Of a DNA stretch of 64,000 nt, positions 29,101 to 38,716 are shown one piece after another. The position numbers and the translations under genes are program-made. The stretch covers positions 124,001 through 188,000 of the forward strand of contig NZ_JAHSPG010000003.1 of assembly GCF_019130065.1 (NCBI RefSeq). Direction: 5' to 3'. Within the stretch, counting starts at the first letter, position 1. Each line of letters opens with the position of its first letter. A model generated the notes under the pieces. The model saw only the letters and a list, made by a program, of their open reading frames with translations, did not search any database and had not been told where the DNA came from. This DNA is from Pinibacter aurantiacus (GTDB lineage Bacteria; Bacteroidota; Bacteroidia; Chitinophagales; Chitinophagaceae).

Positions 29101-32100
29101 CAGGTAACTTGAAACAAAAACTATCGATTGTATCTCGTGGTGAGGTTGCTCAACTTACAGATACGATCAATGAAATGATTGATACGCTCGCAGTGTTTGG
29201 CGACCAGGTAACAAACGTTGCCCGTGAGGTGGGTGTTGAAGGTAGGCTGGGCGGACAGTCAAGCGTACCGGGCGCTTCCGGCATTTGGAAGAATCTTACA
29301 GAAAACGTAAACCAGCTTGCAGAAAACTTAACTACACAGGTGCGTGCGATCTCGGCGGTGGCTTCTGCGGTAACGAAAGGTGATCTTACACAGATGATTC
29401 GCGTGGAAGCAAAAGGTGAAGTAGAAGAGTTGAAAGACACTATTAACCAAATGATCGCAAACCTGAAACAAACAACTTTGCGTAACCAGGAACAAGACTG
29501 GTTGAAATCGAACCTTGCGAAGTTCACACAAATGTTGCAGGGACAAAAAGATCTGAACACAGTAACGCGACGCATCCTTTCTGAATTGGCGCAAGTTGTA
29601 AACGCACAGAAAGGTATGTTCTACATTTTGGAGCAAGATGAAAATTTACAAAATCAAAAATTAAAACTCTTCGCTGCATACGCCTATGGCGATGAAGTAA
29701 GTATATCTCGCGAGTTTGATCTTGGCCAGGGTTTGGTGGGTCAGTGCGCTGTTGATAAAGAAAGAATTTTGTTGACAAACGTTCCGAACAACTATAGTAA
29801 AATTGGATCTGGCCTGGGACAGGCAAATCCAGTGAATTTGATCGTGTTGCCGGTATTGTTCGAAACAGAAATCAAAGCTGTTATTGAACTTGCCTCTTTC
29901 GATACATTCAGCCAAACGCACCTTGACTTTTTAAGCCAGTTAACTGAAAGTATCGGTATCGTATTGAATACGATTGAAGCAAACTCACGTACGGAAGACC
30001 TGCTGGAACAATCACAATCTTTGACTGATGAATTAAGAAGAACCAACGAAGAGCTGCAGGATAAAGCTCACCTTCTGGTAAAACAAAAAGAAGAAGTGGA
30101 AGCGAAAAATAAAGAGGTGGAAGAAGCAAGAAAATCACTGGAAGAAAAAGCAGAACAATTACAGCTTACATCAAAATACAAATCAGAGTTCCTTGCAAAC
30201 ATGTCGCATGAGTTGAGAACACCGCTTAACTCATTGCTCATTCTTGCACAGCAGTTGTATGAGAACCATGAAGGCAACCTGAATGAAAAACAAGTACGCT
30301 ACGCAAAAACCATTCACAGTTGCGGCGATGACCTCATTCAATTGATCAACGATATTCTCGATCTTTCTAAAATTGAATCCGGTTATATTTCTACAGACTT
30401 TATCAACCTGCGATTCAATGCAGTTATATCGTTTGTGGAAACAACCTTCAAGCATATCTCCGAAAGCAAGAATTTACGATTCAGTATTGAAATGGATGAG
30501 AAGCTTCCTGCAAGCCTTGAAACGGATGCACAACGTCTTAACCAGATCCTTAAAAACTTATTGTCAAACGCATTTAAATTTACCGAAAAAGGAGAAGTTA
30601 AGCTGCGCATTTATGAAGCAAGGAAAAACTGGAAACAAGGCATGATGCCAAGCCTTGATAATGCTGACGGAGTAGTTGCATTTGAAATTAGAGACACTGG
30701 TATTGGTATATCAAAAGACAAACAGAACATCATCTTTGAAGCGTTTCAGCAAGCAGAAGGTTCTACCAGCCGTAAATATGGCGGTACAGGTTTGGGGTTG
30801 TCTATCAGCCGTGGTTTGGCAGATCTGCTGGGTGGTTCTATAGAACTGGAAAGCGAAGCAGGCGCAGGAAGTACATTTACTCTCTTCTTACCTATCAGCT
30901 ATAATCCTACAACAATCAAGAAGGAAAAACAAACAAGCCGCACTGTTAGTGAGTACAAATTGCCAGAAGCCATTGATGGAACGATTCACTCAGTGCCTAC
31001 GATAAAGGTTGCCGAAACGAAAGACCTGGAGGGTCTCAACGAAATCATTAATGATATTGGCGATGACAGGAACAACATAACAAGCACAGACAAAGTAGTG
31101 TTGGTGGTTGAAGACGATATCCGCTTTGCAAAGATCATGATGGAAAAAGCGCACGAAATGGATATCAAAGTGATTGTAGCTACAAGCTTTGGCGAAGTAC
31201 TCGATTTGACCAATAAATATAGCCCCATCGCCGTTACGCTGGATGTGAAGTTACCTGATGCAAGTGGTTGGCGCATTCTTGATCTCTTTAAAAATGATAT
31301 CAACTTCAAACACATTCCGATTCATTTAATTTCAGGCGAAGAAAACAGATTGCTGGCTATGCAAAGAGGCGCGAAAAGCTTCAATCTGAAACCGCTCAAA
31401 GCAGAGGTCTTAACTATTTTGTTCGAGGATATTATCGAACAAACTGAACGCAAACAAAAACGTGTTTTGGTAGTAGAAGACAACGAACTCGATTCTTCAC
31501 AAATCGCCAAAATACTTGATAATGGAGACTTGCTGAATATCGAAGTAGAATCTAGCGGTATGCGGGCATTGGAGTTGATCAGGAACAACTCTTATGATAG
31601 CATCATTGTTGACTATATGCTTCCCGATATCGGCGGACTGGAATTTGTAACTGAAATCAACACGATCAATAAGGGAAACTTAACGCCGATAATTATTTAT
31701 TCCGCAAAAGATTTTTCACCGTCAGAACGTCTGAAACTTAAGCAATATGCCAACAAAGTTTTGCTGAAAAATGTAAACACACTGGATGTATTGCTGGAAG
31801 AATCGGTGCTGTGGCTGCATATAAATCACAAAGACCTTTTGCCGGAAAAACAAAAACTAATAGAGGACCTTCGCTCGAAGAAAGATATTCTGTCCAATAA
31901 AAAAGTACTGGTAGTAGATGATGATGTCAGAAACCTGTTTGCCTTGACCACTGCATTCGAGCGATACAATATCAACACAATAACTGCAGAAAGTGGCAAA
32001 GAGGCTATGCACATCTTAAGTGAAAACAACGACATCGATATTGTGCTGATGGACATCATGATGCCGGAAATGGATGGATATGAAACCACACAAAAAATAA

Positions 32101-32264
32101 GGCGTGAGCACAAGAACAATACATTACCGATCATTGCCGTTACCGCAAAAGCGATGAAAGGTGACAGGGAAAAATGTCTCGAAGCAGGCGCATCAGACTA
32201 CATAACAAAACCGGTAAAAATTGACCAGTTGTTGTCGTTGATGAGAGTATGGTTGTATAAATAA
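26145..32264 (+). CDS. Soluble hybrid histidine kinase with about ten tandem 92-residue HAMP repeats, GAF, and three receiver domains
   Basis: 2039 residues with no signal peptide or membrane segment. Residues about 65-185 are a divergent start of the HAMP array. Ten near-identical 92-residue units follow (about 185-1110), each with [27 protein letters not shown], TAVAxGDLSxKI and [17 protein letters not shown]. The period is exactly 276 bases. A GAF domain (about 1145-1275) and a coiled coil precede the kinase core: His in NMSHELRTP near 1354 and [10 protein letters not shown] near 1546. Three receivers begin at about 1650, 1771 and 1918. Poly-HAMP cytosolic kinases are best known as fungal group III (Nik1/Os-1) osmosensors and occur in several bacterial groups. 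The likely partners are the adjacent receiver and receiver-kinase genes. Confidence 0.95.
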   Translation: MSTRKKYPANQPNNEATETLSPVANGTATKKKSTAKINEDFQSDELDTRQLLQVLSEAKGGNFSVRMPVDKVGVNGKICDTVNEILSLNELLVEELLLARNTIGKEGKLNHRVELPRAARGSWNTAVDSINTLISDLVHPTIEIAHVISSVAKGNLSQEMPLQIGNHRLQGEFARIATEVNGMVKQLNLFSMEVTRVAREVGSEGKLGGQAKVKDVAGVWKDLTDSVNQMAGNLTAQVRNIADVTTAVAKGDLSKKITVDVEGEILELKNTINTMVDQLNSFSSEVTRVAREVGTDGKLGGQAEVKGVAGTWKDLTDSVNQMASNLTGQVRNIAEVTTAVARGDLSRKITVDVKGEILELKNTINTMVDQLNSFSSEVTRMAREVGSEGKLGGQATVKGVGGVWKDLTESVNQMGSNLTAQVRNIAEVTTAVANGDLSRKITVDVKGEILELKNTINTMVDQLNSFASEVTRVALEVGTEGKLGGQAQVKGVGGTWKDLTDSVNQMASNLTAQVRNIAEVTTAVANGDLSKKITVNVEGEILELKKTINTMVDQLNSFASEVTRVALEVGTEGKLGGQAKVQGVGGTWKDLTESVNQMGSNLTAQVRNIAEVTTAVAKGDLSRKITVDVKGEILELKNTINTMVDQLNSFGSEVTRVALEVGSEGRLGGQAQVKGVEGLWKDLTDSVNIMASNLTSQVRNIAEVTTAVANGDLSRKIEVDVKGEILELKNTINTMVDQLRAFASEVTRVAREVGTDGKLGGQANVPGVGGTWKDLTDSVNQMAGNLTDQVRNIADVAIAVANGDMSRKITVDVRGEILQLKETLNTMVDQLRAFASEVTRVAREVGTDGKLGGQAFVPGVAGTWKDLTDSVNQMTGNLTSQVRNIAEVTKAVASGDLSKKVTIDVKGEIFDLKNTINTMVDQLNSFAYEVTRVAREVGTEGKLGGQADVQGVAGTWKDLTDSVNMMASNLTNQVRGIAKVVTAVATGNLKQKLSIVSRGEVAQLTDTINEMIDTLAVFGDQVTNVAREVGVEGRLGGQSSVPGASGIWKNLTENVNQLAENLTTQVRAISAVASAVTKGDLTQMIRVEAKGEVEELKDTINQMIANLKQTTLRNQEQDWLKSNLAKFTQMLQGQKDLNTVTRRILSELAQVVNAQKGMFYILEQDENLQNQKLKLFAAYAYGDEVSISREFDLGQGLVGQCAVDKERILLTNVPNNYSKIGSGLGQANPVNLIVLPVLFETEIKAVIELASFDTFSQTHLDFLSQLTESIGIVLNTIEANSRTEDLLEQSQSLTDELRRTNEELQDKAHLLVKQKEEVEAKNKEVEEARKSLEEKAEQLQLTSKYKSEFLANMSHELRTPLNSLLILAQQLYENHEGNLNEKQVRYAKTIHSCGDDLIQLINDILDLSKIESGYISTDFINLRFNAVISFVETTFKHISESKNLRFSIEMDEKLPASLETDAQRLNQILKNLLSNAFKFTEKGEVKLRIYEARKNWKQGMMPSLDNADGVVAFEIRDTGIGISKDKQNIIFEAFQQAEGSTSRKYGGTGLGLSISRGLADLLGGSIELESEAGAGSTFTLFLPISYNPTTIKKEKQTSRTVSEYKLPEAIDGTIHSVPTIKVAETKDLEGLNEIINDIGDDRNNITSTDKVVLVVEDDIRFAKIMMEKAHEMDIKVIVATSFGEVLDLTNKYSPIAVTLDVKLPDASGWRILDLFKNDINFKHIPIHLISGEENRLLAMQRGAKSFNLKPLKAEVLTILFEDIIEQTERKQKRVLVVEDNELDSSQIAKILDNGDLLNIEVESSGMRALELIRNNSYDSIIVDYMLPDIGGLEFVTEINTINKGNLTPIIIYSAKDFSPSERLKLKQYANKVLLKNVNTLDVLLEESVLWLHINHKDLLPEKQKLIEDLRSKKDILSNKKVLVVDDDVRNLFALTTAFERYNINTITAESGKEAMHILSENNDIDIVLMDIMMPEMDGYETTQKIRREHKNNTLPIIAVTAKAMKGDREKCLEAGASDYITKPVKIDQLLSLMRVWLYK

Positions 32265-32317
32265 TGAAGAATAAAATGTCGTTCAATTAAGCTGTTTGAA
32301 AAAACTAAAAGAACGTT

Positions 32318-32410
32318 GTTTGTCATCCCGACGAAGGAGGGTTCTGAGTTTGATACTAACACGCAGTACAAGCAACTTCTCAGATCCCTCCTTCGTCGGG
32401 ATGACAAACA
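32318..32410. repeat. Inverted repeat GTCATCCCGACGAAGGAGGG
   Basis: TGTTTGTCATCCCGACGAAG at the left and its complement at the right pair over about 25 bases, with a loop of about 45 bases. Similar GTCATCCCGACGAAGGAGGG-type repeats occur widely in environmental Bacteroidota. It follows the kinase stop by about 55 bases. The 265-base gap has no other recognised content. Confidence 0.85.
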
Positions 32411-32529
32411 GTCTTTCTTTACTGATATTGACCAACATGTAAATCGAAAAGACTCTTAACAAAAATGACACGGCTATCTATATCGATGAAGTAACATTTC
32501 GTTAATAATATTTTACAAAAAGAAACATA

Positions 32530-33777
32530 TTGCAACATTTGGCACCTGACATTAAGATATTAGTTGTAGATGATCGTGAAGACAATCTGCTTTCCATAGA
32601 AACAGTTCTGGAGAGGGAAAACTATACAATTGTAAAAGCAAACTCGGGCAAAGCAGCCTTAAAAATATTGCTTACACAACATGATTTTTCCCTGATCCTG
32701 ATGGACGTTCAAATGCCTGATATGAGCGGATTGGAAACTGCTTCTTTGATTTTTCAACGCGACAAATTAAAGAACATTCCCATCATCTTCATCACGGCAC
32801 ATAGTCATGAGGAAGAAGCGATTTACAAAGGTTATAAACTTGGCGCAGTAGATTTTATTTACAAGCCCGTTAACCCGGAATTACTTCGTCTTAAAGTTGG
32901 CTTGTTTGCAGAGCTCTTCCGCAAAACGCAACAGCTTGTCGCGCATGAACAAAAGCTGCTAAATACAAATGCATATTTGCAAAAAGAAATAGAAGAGCGT
33001 CTTGCGTCCGAACATAAGGTTATGCAATTGAACATGGAGCTGCAGCAAAATAACATTCATCTAAAATCCATCAACGAAGAGCTTGACCGTTTTGCGTACA
33101 TAGCATCTCACGATTTGCAAGAGCCTCTGCGAAAAATAAGACTCTTCAGTGATTTGCTTTTGCAGAAAAAAGGCTCTGCAGAAGACATGGATAAATACCT
33201 GGCGAAAATAAAAACTTCAACAGATCGTATGCATCAACTGGTCAACGATTTGCTGCAGTTTTCGCGTCATCATGTGGATGATAGTGATTTCGTTGAGGTC
33301 AACTTAAACAATGTCGTTAAAGAAGCAATTGGAGAATTGGAAGTACAGATCAACCAAAGCAACGCAAACATCGTGATTGATCAATTGCCTTCTGCATTGA
33401 TCATCCCTTCGTTAATGCGACGTGTGTTTTATAACGTTATCAGTAATGCCCTGAAGTTTAAGAAAAAAGAAGAGGCTCCGTTAATACGCATCCATGCACA
33501 AACACATTGCTCGCTTGAACTGAACGGAAGTAACAACGGTAAATCATCTTACTGCAAAATATTTATTACAGACAATGGTATTGGTTTCGATAAAAAATAT
33601 GCGGACGATATTTTTGTAGTTTTTAAAAGGCTACACAGTTATCACGAAATTGAAGGAACCGGCATCGGCTTATCCATCTGCAAAAAAATAATGGAGCGCC
33701 ACAGCGGCCATATCTTCGCCACTAGCGAACTAGGGCAGGGCTCGGTGTTTACAATTGCCATTCCGGAGAGGAAGTAA
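32530..33777 (+). CDS. Receiver plus histidine kinase
   Basis: 415 residues; the start is a TTG at 32530, with no in-frame ATG nearby. An N-terminal receiver (VDDREDNLLSIETVLE, LILMDVQMPDMSG, phospho-Asp about 57, Lys in YKPVNPE) is joined by a coiled coil to a kinase core. The core has His in IASHDLQEPLRKIRLFS and ATP-binding motifs NALKFKKKE, DNGIGFD and GTGIGLSICKKIM. It has no membrane segment. Its position directly downstream of the poly-HAMP hybrid kinase, and its input receiver, suggest that the hybrid kinase phosphorylates it. Confidence 0.93.
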   Translation: MQHLAPDIKILVVDDREDNLLSIETVLERENYTIVKANSGKAALKILLTQHDFSLILMDVQMPDMSGLETASLIFQRDKLKNIPIIFITAHSHEEEAIYKGYKLGAVDFIYKPVNPELLRLKVGLFAELFRKTQQLVAHEQKLLNTNAYLQKEIEERLASEHKVMQLNMELQQNNIHLKSINEELDRFAYIASHDLQEPLRKIRLFSDLLLQKKGSAEDMDKYLAKIKTSTDRMHQLVNDLLQFSRHHVDDSDFVEVNLNNVVKEAIGELEVQINQSNANIVIDQLPSALIIPSLMRRVFYNVISNALKFKKKEEAPLIRIHAQTHCSLELNGSNNGKSSYCKIFITDNGIGFDKKYADDIFVVFKRLHSYHEIEGTGIGLSICKKIMERHSGHIFATSELGQGSVFTIAIPERK

Positions 33778-33783
33778 TAGTTG

Positions 33784-34030
33784 AATAACTGATTAACTGA
33801 ATAACTGAGTGGTTTGTGTGAAACTCTCGAAGATACACTTGAACCATTCAGTTATTAAGTCATTTTCCGCTGGTGGCTCTGCAAGGCTTCTAGCCTTGCA
33901 GGATTATTTTGTTGCCTCTGGCAATTGTTATCGCCAAAGGCGATGGAATAAAACTGCAAGGCTACAAGCCTTGCAGGGCAATACCGAAAGTTTCACACAA
34001 ACCACTCAGTTATTCAGTTAATCAGTTATT
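33784..34030. repeat. Composite 247-bp element with 42-bp perfect terminal inverted repeats
   Basis: The terminal arms 33784-33825 (starting AATAACTGATTAACTGAATA) and 33989-34030 pair perfectly over 42 bases. The inner arms TGCAAGGCTTCTAGCCTTGCA (one palindrome near 33888) and CTGCAAGGCTACAAGCCTTG (near 33954) form a second hairpin layer around GCCTCTGGCAATTGTTATCG. It lies between convergent genes and has no credible ORF. Confidence 0.85.
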
Positions 34031-34039
34031 CGGCTATTC

Positions 34040-34585
34040 CTAATGATGCTCATGCTGCTGCGCATGCACTTTACTCTGTAGAAAATGCAACAGCTCTGTA
34101 TCTTCCCAAATGCCATTATATTTTTCGCCGTTTACAAAAAATCCCGGAGTACCATTAACGCCGCTTCTAAGACCACTTTCGAAATCTTCATCTACCCTAT
34201 CGGAATATTTGCGGCTATTAAAATCTTTTTCAAATTGATCCATATCCAGGCCCAGAGATTCCGCATAACCCATCAGGTCTTCGTAATTCAAACTACGTTG
34301 ATTTTCAAAAATGATATCATGCATTTCCCAGAACTTCCCCTGAGCATCTGCGGCTTCTGCAGCAGTAGCAGCCATTCTCGCATCGGGATGCACTTCGGAT
34401 AAAGGGAAATTGCGAAAAACAAATTTCAGGTTATCTCCCATTTTCTTTTGGATCTTCTTAATCACAGGATAGGCACGGCCACAATGCGGGCATTCGTAAT
34501 CGCCATATTCAACCAATTCAACAGGCGCGTTTACATTGCCTTGAATGTGATCATTGCCAGTAACTTCGGGTCTCAATTTTGACAT
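34040..34585 (-). CDS. DsbA-like thioredoxin-fold oxidoreductase
   Basis: 181 residues with a thioredoxin fold and a DsbA-type helical insertion. The active site is CPHC (residues 32-35) in YGDYECPHCGRAYP, and a cis-Pro lies in GVNGTPGFFVNG. No signal peptide is visible, so it is probably cytoplasmic, unlike classical DsbA. It ends in a His-rich tail (HAQQHEHH). The gene starts 11 bases after the peroxiredoxin stop and belongs to the same small operon, which suggests a shared role in thiol redox defence. Confidence 0.9.
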   Translation of the reverse strand: MSKLRPEVTGNDHIQGNVNAPVELVEYGDYECPHCGRAYPVIKKIQKKMGDNLKFVFRNFPLSEVHPDARMAATAAEAADAQGKFWEMHDIIFENQRSLNYEDLMGYAESLGLDMDQFEKDFNSRKYSDRVDEDFESGLRSGVNGTPGFFVNGEKYNGIWEDTELLHFLQSKVHAQQHEHH

Positions 34586-34596
34586 AGATAAACTTT

Positions 34597-35061
34597 TTAT
34601 TTTTTACTATTCATTTCATCAAGAGCATCCATAATACCGTCTGCTCCAGGATTTACGCCAACAGGCGATAAATATTTCCATCGTACATAACCTTCTTCAT
34701 CAAGTACGTACAGCGCACGTTTGCATTCACCGGTCTTGTCATCATATACACCATAAAGTTTGGAAACGGCACCCTTCGGTTCAAAATCGGAAAGCAGCGG
34801 AAAATGCAAATTTCTATCTCTGCTAAAAGCGAGATGGCACCATTTGCTGTCTACAGAAATTCCAATGAGCTCTGCATTCTGTTTGTGAAAAAATTTCAGC
34901 ATTTCATTATACAAACTCATTTGATCACCACAAACCGGACTCCAGTCGGCAGGATAAAAAGCCAGTATTACTCTTTTACCTTTTAACTGGTTCAATTCGA
35001 TCTGCTGATCGGGTGTTGTAAACAATGAAAAATCAGGCGCTTTTTTTCCTACTTCCAGCAT
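34597..35061 (-). CDS. Peroxiredoxin (AhpC/TSA family)
   Basis: Thiol peroxidase of 154 residues reducing H2O2 or organic peroxides. The peroxidatic Cys44 lies in FYPADWSPVCGDQM, the family motif Px3(T/S)xxC with Ser in place of Thr. The preceding APDFSLFTTPDQQ and later LSDFEPKGAVSKLYGVYD are typical. Another Cys lies in TGECKRA. It is first in a two-gene operon with the DsbA-like protein 11 bases downstream. Confidence 0.92.
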   Translation of the reverse strand: MLEVGKKAPDFSLFTTPDQQIELNQLKGKRVILAFYPADWSPVCGDQMSLYNEMLKFFHKQNAELIGISVDSKWCHLAFSRDRNLHFPLLSDFEPKGAVSKLYGVYDDKTGECKRALYVLDEEGYVRWKYLSPVGVNPGADGIMDALDEMNSKK

Positions 35062-35264
35062 GTTAAGTTTTTAAACATTAATAAATATTATTATGCAAAA
35101 GATCGTCGGTTACCCGAATGCTCTCTAATGTCTATAACAATGTTTTCCGGGAAAAGTTAACGGGAACGGACGCTGAATTTCAATCCTTTTGGTGCCACTA
35201 ATAATGTGCCGCTGGTGGCGAATGGACGTTGTGAAAATATTAATTATTGATACCGCAGCGTGCT

Positions 35265-35385
35265 GTAGGGGCGAATCGCATTCGCCCTGTTGCACCATCA
35301 TGCAGACGCAAAAAAAAGAGACAGATTGCATCTGTCTCTTCGAATATCATGGATGTGTGCGAGGGCGAATGCGATTCGCCCCTAC
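35265..35385. repeat. GTAGGGGCGAATCGCATTCG inverted repeat around the arg terminator
   Basis: The arms at 35265-35288 and 35362-35385 pair over 24 bases (GTAGGGGCGAATCGCATTCG and complement). They flank a real terminator. Single copies of the same motif occur at 57405-57430 and, degenerate, at 56488-56512. The rest of the 327-base gap (35062-35264) shows nothing recognisable. Confidence 0.85.
35310..35340 (-). terminator. Rho-independent terminator of the arginine operon
   Basis: Read on the minus strand: stem AAGAGACAGA/TCTGTCTCTT (10 bp) with loop TGCAAT or GCAA, then eight T. It lies 49 bases after the argH stop and ends the run of eight arginine genes. Confidence 0.9.
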
Positions 35386-35388
35386 GAA

Positions 35389-36729
35389 TTATTTCAATAA
35401 ATCGTTAACGGCCGCGTGAACGCCTTCAAAATTGAACGATGCGATTTGCGCCTTCATCATTCTTTCTATTTGATCATTGCACAAATTTCCAATGCTGCCC
35501 TCATGCGTATGGTTCACCTGTGTTGAATATTGATAATTGTTGCTTTCAATATCCAATCCTATTTTCTTGTACGCATCACGGAAAGGAATCCCCTGCAACA
35601 CAAGTTTATTCACTTCTTCTACGCTAAATAGAAATTTGTATTTCTCATCTGCAAGAATATCTTTTTTTACTTCAATATTGCTTAGCATCAAACCTGCCAT
35701 TTCAATGCAATCTTTCAGTGTCTTGAAAGCTGGGAACAGATGTTCTTTCAGCAATTGCAGATCCCTGTGATAACCGGAAGGAAGATTTGTGGTCATCATC
35801 ATGATCTCGTTTGGCAAAGCCTTTATTCTATTGCAATGCGAACGGATCAGTTCGAATACATCAGGATTCTTTTTGTGCGGCATGATGCTGCTACCTGTTG
35901 TAAGCTCAGCGGGAAAACTTACGAAACCAAAATTCTGATTGAGGAAAAGACATGCATCCATGCTTAGTCTTGCCAGTGTATCGGCAACATTTGCTAATGC
36001 CATTGCAACAATTCGCTCTGCTTTGCCGCGTCCCATTTGTGCATACACAACATTGTAGTTCAGGTCAGCAAAACCGAGGAGCTTTGTTGTAAGTGTTCTA
36101 TTGATGGGAAACGAAGAACCATAACCGGCTGCTGAACCAAGCGGATTTTTGTTCACGATTTCATACGCGGCTTTCAACACATTCATATCATCCACCAGTC
36201 CTTCTGCATATGCGCCAAACCACAAACCAAAAGATGAAGGCATGGCCAGTTGCAGGTGCGTGTAGCCCGGCAACAAATCATTTTTGTACTTCTCGCTTTG
36301 TTTGATCAGCAATTCAAAAAACGGAACAATTGTGTTGACAACTTCCTCCAGTTCATCACGCATGTACAACTTTACGTCCACCAAAACCTGGTCGTTCCTG
36401 CTGCGTGCAGAGTGGATTTTTTTTCCGGTGTCGCCAAGTTTTTCTGTAAGTAAATATTCAATTTGCGAATGCACATCTTCAATGTTATCAAGAATTGAAA
36501 ATGGCGTCGGGCTGTCTGGAGAAGTTGTGGTATAAATATTTTTCAACTCTGCTACCAGATCACTTGCCTCTTCATTTGTAAGCAAACCAATAGTAGCGAG
36601 CATTTTTGCATGCGCAATATTTCCTAACACATCGTGCTTCGCCATCATTACGTCGAATTCTCTGTCTTTACCGACAGTGAAGTTTTCAACTTCTTTCAAT
36701 GACGCAGTATTTTTTTGCCAAAGTTTCAT
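35389..36729 (-). CDS. argH: Argininosuccinate lyase
   Basis: Cytoplasmic last step of arginine synthesis: argininosuccinate to arginine and fumarate. 446 residues of the fumarase/aspartase superfamily. The signature GSSIMPHKKNPDVFELIRSH is intact, with the catalytic loop Ser in GSS. HSQIEYLLTEKLGDTGKKIH and HSARSRNDQVLVDVKLYMRD are family blocks, as is GYTHLQLAMPSSFG. It is the last gene of the minus-strand arg operon, after argE, and a terminator follows. It is separated from argE by a CACTAAG hairpin. Confidence 0.96.
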   Translation of the reverse strand: MKLWQKNTASLKEVENFTVGKDREFDVMMAKHDVLGNIAHAKMLATIGLLTNEEASDLVAELKNIYTTTSPDSPTPFSILDNIEDVHSQIEYLLTEKLGDTGKKIHSARSRNDQVLVDVKLYMRDELEEVVNTIVPFFELLIKQSEKYKNDLLPGYTHLQLAMPSSFGLWFGAYAEGLVDDMNVLKAAYEIVNKNPLGSAAGYGSSFPINRTLTTKLLGFADLNYNVVYAQMGRGKAERIVAMALANVADTLARLSMDACLFLNQNFGFVSFPAELTTGSSIMPHKKNPDVFELIRSHCNRIKALPNEIMMMTTNLPSGYHRDLQLLKEHLFPAFKTLKDCIEMAGLMLSNIEVKKDILADEKYKFLFSVEEVNKLVLQGIPFRDAYKKIGLDIESNNYQYSTQVNHTHEGSIGNLCNDQIERMMKAQIASFNFEGVHAAVNDLLK

Positions 36730-36750
36730 GAGCGTATAATTATTTCTTTC

Positions 36751-36828
36751 ACCACTAAGACTCTAAGGACACAAGATACACTATGGATTTCTCTTAGTGA
36801 AACTTAGTGTCCTTAGTGCCTTAGTGGT
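36751..36828. repeat. CACTAAG-family inverted repeat between argE and argH
   Basis: CACCACTAAGACTCTAAGGA at the left pairs with the right arm ending CCTTAGTGCCTTAGTGG, with one or two mismatches. It lies inside the operon, so it must allow read-through. Confidence 0.85.
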
Positions 36829-36855
36829 TATTTGTAAAACCAACACAGTCAGCGA

Positions 36856-37929
36856 CTACTTCACCACTTTCTCCACCAACTGTATGTATAGATCGATTCC
36901 GTTTTTTATTTCATCGAGATAAATGTACTCATCCGCAGTATGACTTCTGGCGCTATCTCCAGGCCCCATCTTAAGCGTTGGGAAAGGCATTAACGCTTTA
37001 TCAGAAGTTGTTGGCGAACCATAGTAACCTCTGCCAAGTGCAATACCTGCTTTTACCAAAGGATGTTCCAAAGAAATCGATGTTGATTTCATTCTTGTGG
37101 TGCGAGGCTTGTACTGGCTTTGCAGATTATTTTTCAATGCATCCAGTATTTCATCGAAAGTGTACAATTCATTCACTCGAACATCGATCACAAATTTGCA
37201 TTGTGCCGGAACTACATTGTGCTGTTTGTTCTCCGTTTCTATTACAGTAACGGTCATGCGGGACTCGCCCAACAGATCACTTACCTTTTCAAACTTATAA
37301 TTGCGTATCCAGTTGATATCTTCAAGCGCTTTGTACAATGCATTTTCTCCTTCGTTTCTGGCAGCGTGCCCTGCACGACCTTGCGCTGTGCAATCAATCA
37401 CCATTAAGCCGCGTTCTGCAACAGCCATTTCCATTTTGGTGGGTTCGCCAACAATACCAAAGTCGATACTTCCTAAATAAGGTAATACCAATTCAATACC
37501 ATTTACGCCGCTGATCTCTTCTTCTGCGCTTGCTGCAAAAACAACGTTGTGGCTGATATCTTTTCTATCGTAAAAATGAAGGAATGTAGCCATCAATGAC
37601 ACGAGGCATCCGCCCGCATCGTTGCTGCCAAGACCAAACAATTTTCCATCTTTTACTACAGGGGTGAAAGGATCGAGTGTATAACCCTTGTTGGGTTTCA
37701 CAGTGTCGTGGTGAGAGTTTAATAACACTGAGGGTTTTGAAACATCGTAGTGCAAATTCTTTGCGTACACATTGTTTCCTACTCTTGCGAAAGGCACTTT
37801 GTTGTCGTGAAAAAACTGTGTTATCAATTCTGCCGTATCATTTTCTTCTTTTGAAAATGAAGGCGTGCTGATCAGTTCTTTCAACAAGGCGATCGCTTTT
37901 TCCGATAATTGTTCTACTGAGTTATTCAT
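36856..37929 (-). CDS. argE: M20-family N-acetyl/N-succinyl-ornithine or -citrulline deacylase
   Basis: Zn-dependent M20 amidohydrolase of 357 residues, removing the acyl group late in the arginine pathway. The start is chosen at ATG 37929 (MNNSVEQLSEKAIALLK), which overlaps the argB stop by 8 bases; a longer 366-residue version is possible. Metal ligands appear in LNSHHDTV, GSNDAGG, AASAEEEISG and, at the C-terminus, SARSHTADEYI. In Bacteroidota with N-acylated transcarbamylation the substrate is acylcitrulline rather than acylornithine, which context favours here. It is translationally coupled to argB upstream. Confidence 0.92.
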   Translation of the reverse strand: MNNSVEQLSEKAIALLKELISTPSFSKEENDTAELITQFFHDNKVPFARVGNNVYAKNLHYDVSKPSVLLNSHHDTVKPNKGYTLDPFTPVVKDGKLFGLGSNDAGGCLVSLMATFLHFYDRKDISHNVVFAASAEEEISGVNGIELVLPYLGSIDFGIVGEPTKMEMAVAERGLMVIDCTAQGRAGHAARNEGENALYKALEDINWIRNYKFEKVSDLLGESRMTVTVIETENKQHNVVPAQCKFVIDVRVNELYTFDEILDALKNNLQSQYKPRTTRMKSTSISLEHPLVKAGIALGRGYYGSPTTSDKALMPFPTLKMGPGDSARSHTADEYIYLDEIKNGIDLYIQLVEKVVK

Positions 37930-38707
37930 GTAAAATTGTTGTTCCGGCATTGCCATTAAGAATGTGATGTAATTGTTCAGCTTTGCCGATGATCACTCTT
38001 GTTACGCCGCTGTTTAAGGCAGTAAAGGCATTGTCAAGTTTTGGGATCATTCCGGCGAAGATGAGTTGCTTTTCCTTAAGTTCTTTGTATGATGCTGGAT
38101 TGATGGTTTTAATAACCGTACTATCATCGTTTGCATCAAGCAATACTCCGCTTTTCTCAAATGAATAAACCAGGTCCACTTTGTAAATGCTACTTAGTGC
38201 TTTCGCAGTTTCCTGCGCTATCGTGTCAGCATTTGTGTTCAGTAGTTGTCCATTGCCATCTTGCGTGATAGGCGCTAAGACAACCGCTATATTTTGCTCC
38301 AATAAACTCTTTAGTAAAACAGTGTTCACCTCATCTACATCTCCTACAAAACCATAATCAATCGTTGGATGAACTCTTTTGTGCGCCTTTATCACATTGC
38401 CATCCGCACCGCTTAAACCAATGGCATTGCATTTGTTTGCCTGCAATTGTGCAACAATATTTTTGTTGATTGCACCGGCATAAACCATTGTCACGATCTT
38501 CAAAGTCTCAGCATCAGTAATTCTTCTTCCATCGATCATTTGCTGCTCAACACCTAGCTGCGCTGCTAACTTCGTTGCTAATTTGCCGCCACCATGCACT
38601 AGAATTTTCTTGCCTTCAATTGCTGCAAAGTCCTTCAGAAATGCAGACAACTTCGCTTCATCATCAATGATGTTCCCACCAATTTTTATAACTACTAACT
38701 TTTCCAT
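37922..38707 (-). CDS. argB: N-acetylglutamate (or N-succinylglutamate) kinase
   Basis: 261 residues of the amino-acid kinase fold, phosphorylating the gamma-carboxyl of N-acylglutamate. The start is taken at ATG 38707 (MEKLVVIKIGGNIIDDE); a longer frame reads only through repeat DNA. The motif KIGGN, the nucleotide-binding HGGGKLATKLAAQLG, and the C-terminal AGMIPKLDNAFTALNSGVTR are intact. It follows argF' and a GxxExxY element, and overlaps argE by 8 bases. The acyl donor is probably succinyl, given the argF' residue noted below. Confidence 0.94.
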   Translation of the reverse strand: MEKLVVIKIGGNIIDDEAKLSAFLKDFAAIEGKKILVHGGGKLATKLAAQLGVEQQMIDGRRITDAETLKIVTMVYAGAINKNIVAQLQANKCNAIGLSGADGNVIKAHKRVHPTIDYGFVGDVDEVNTVLLKSLLEQNIAVVLAPITQDGNGQLLNTNADTIAQETAKALSSIYKVDLVYSFEKSGVLLDANDDSTVIKTINPASYKELKEKQLIFAGMIPKLDNAFTALNSGVTRVIIGKAEQLHHILNGNAGTTILHE

Positions 38708-38716
38708 AAGCATTTG

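Noticed and set aside
26700-29460. Regular 276-base repeats as a possible CRISPR or satellite array
   Set aside because: The whole region is one open frame encoding HAMP units; there are no short direct repeats with unique spacers.
33809-34021. 70-codon frame inside the composite repeat
   Set aside because: It lies wholly within inverted-repeat arms and the palindromic core, so it cannot be selected as a protein.
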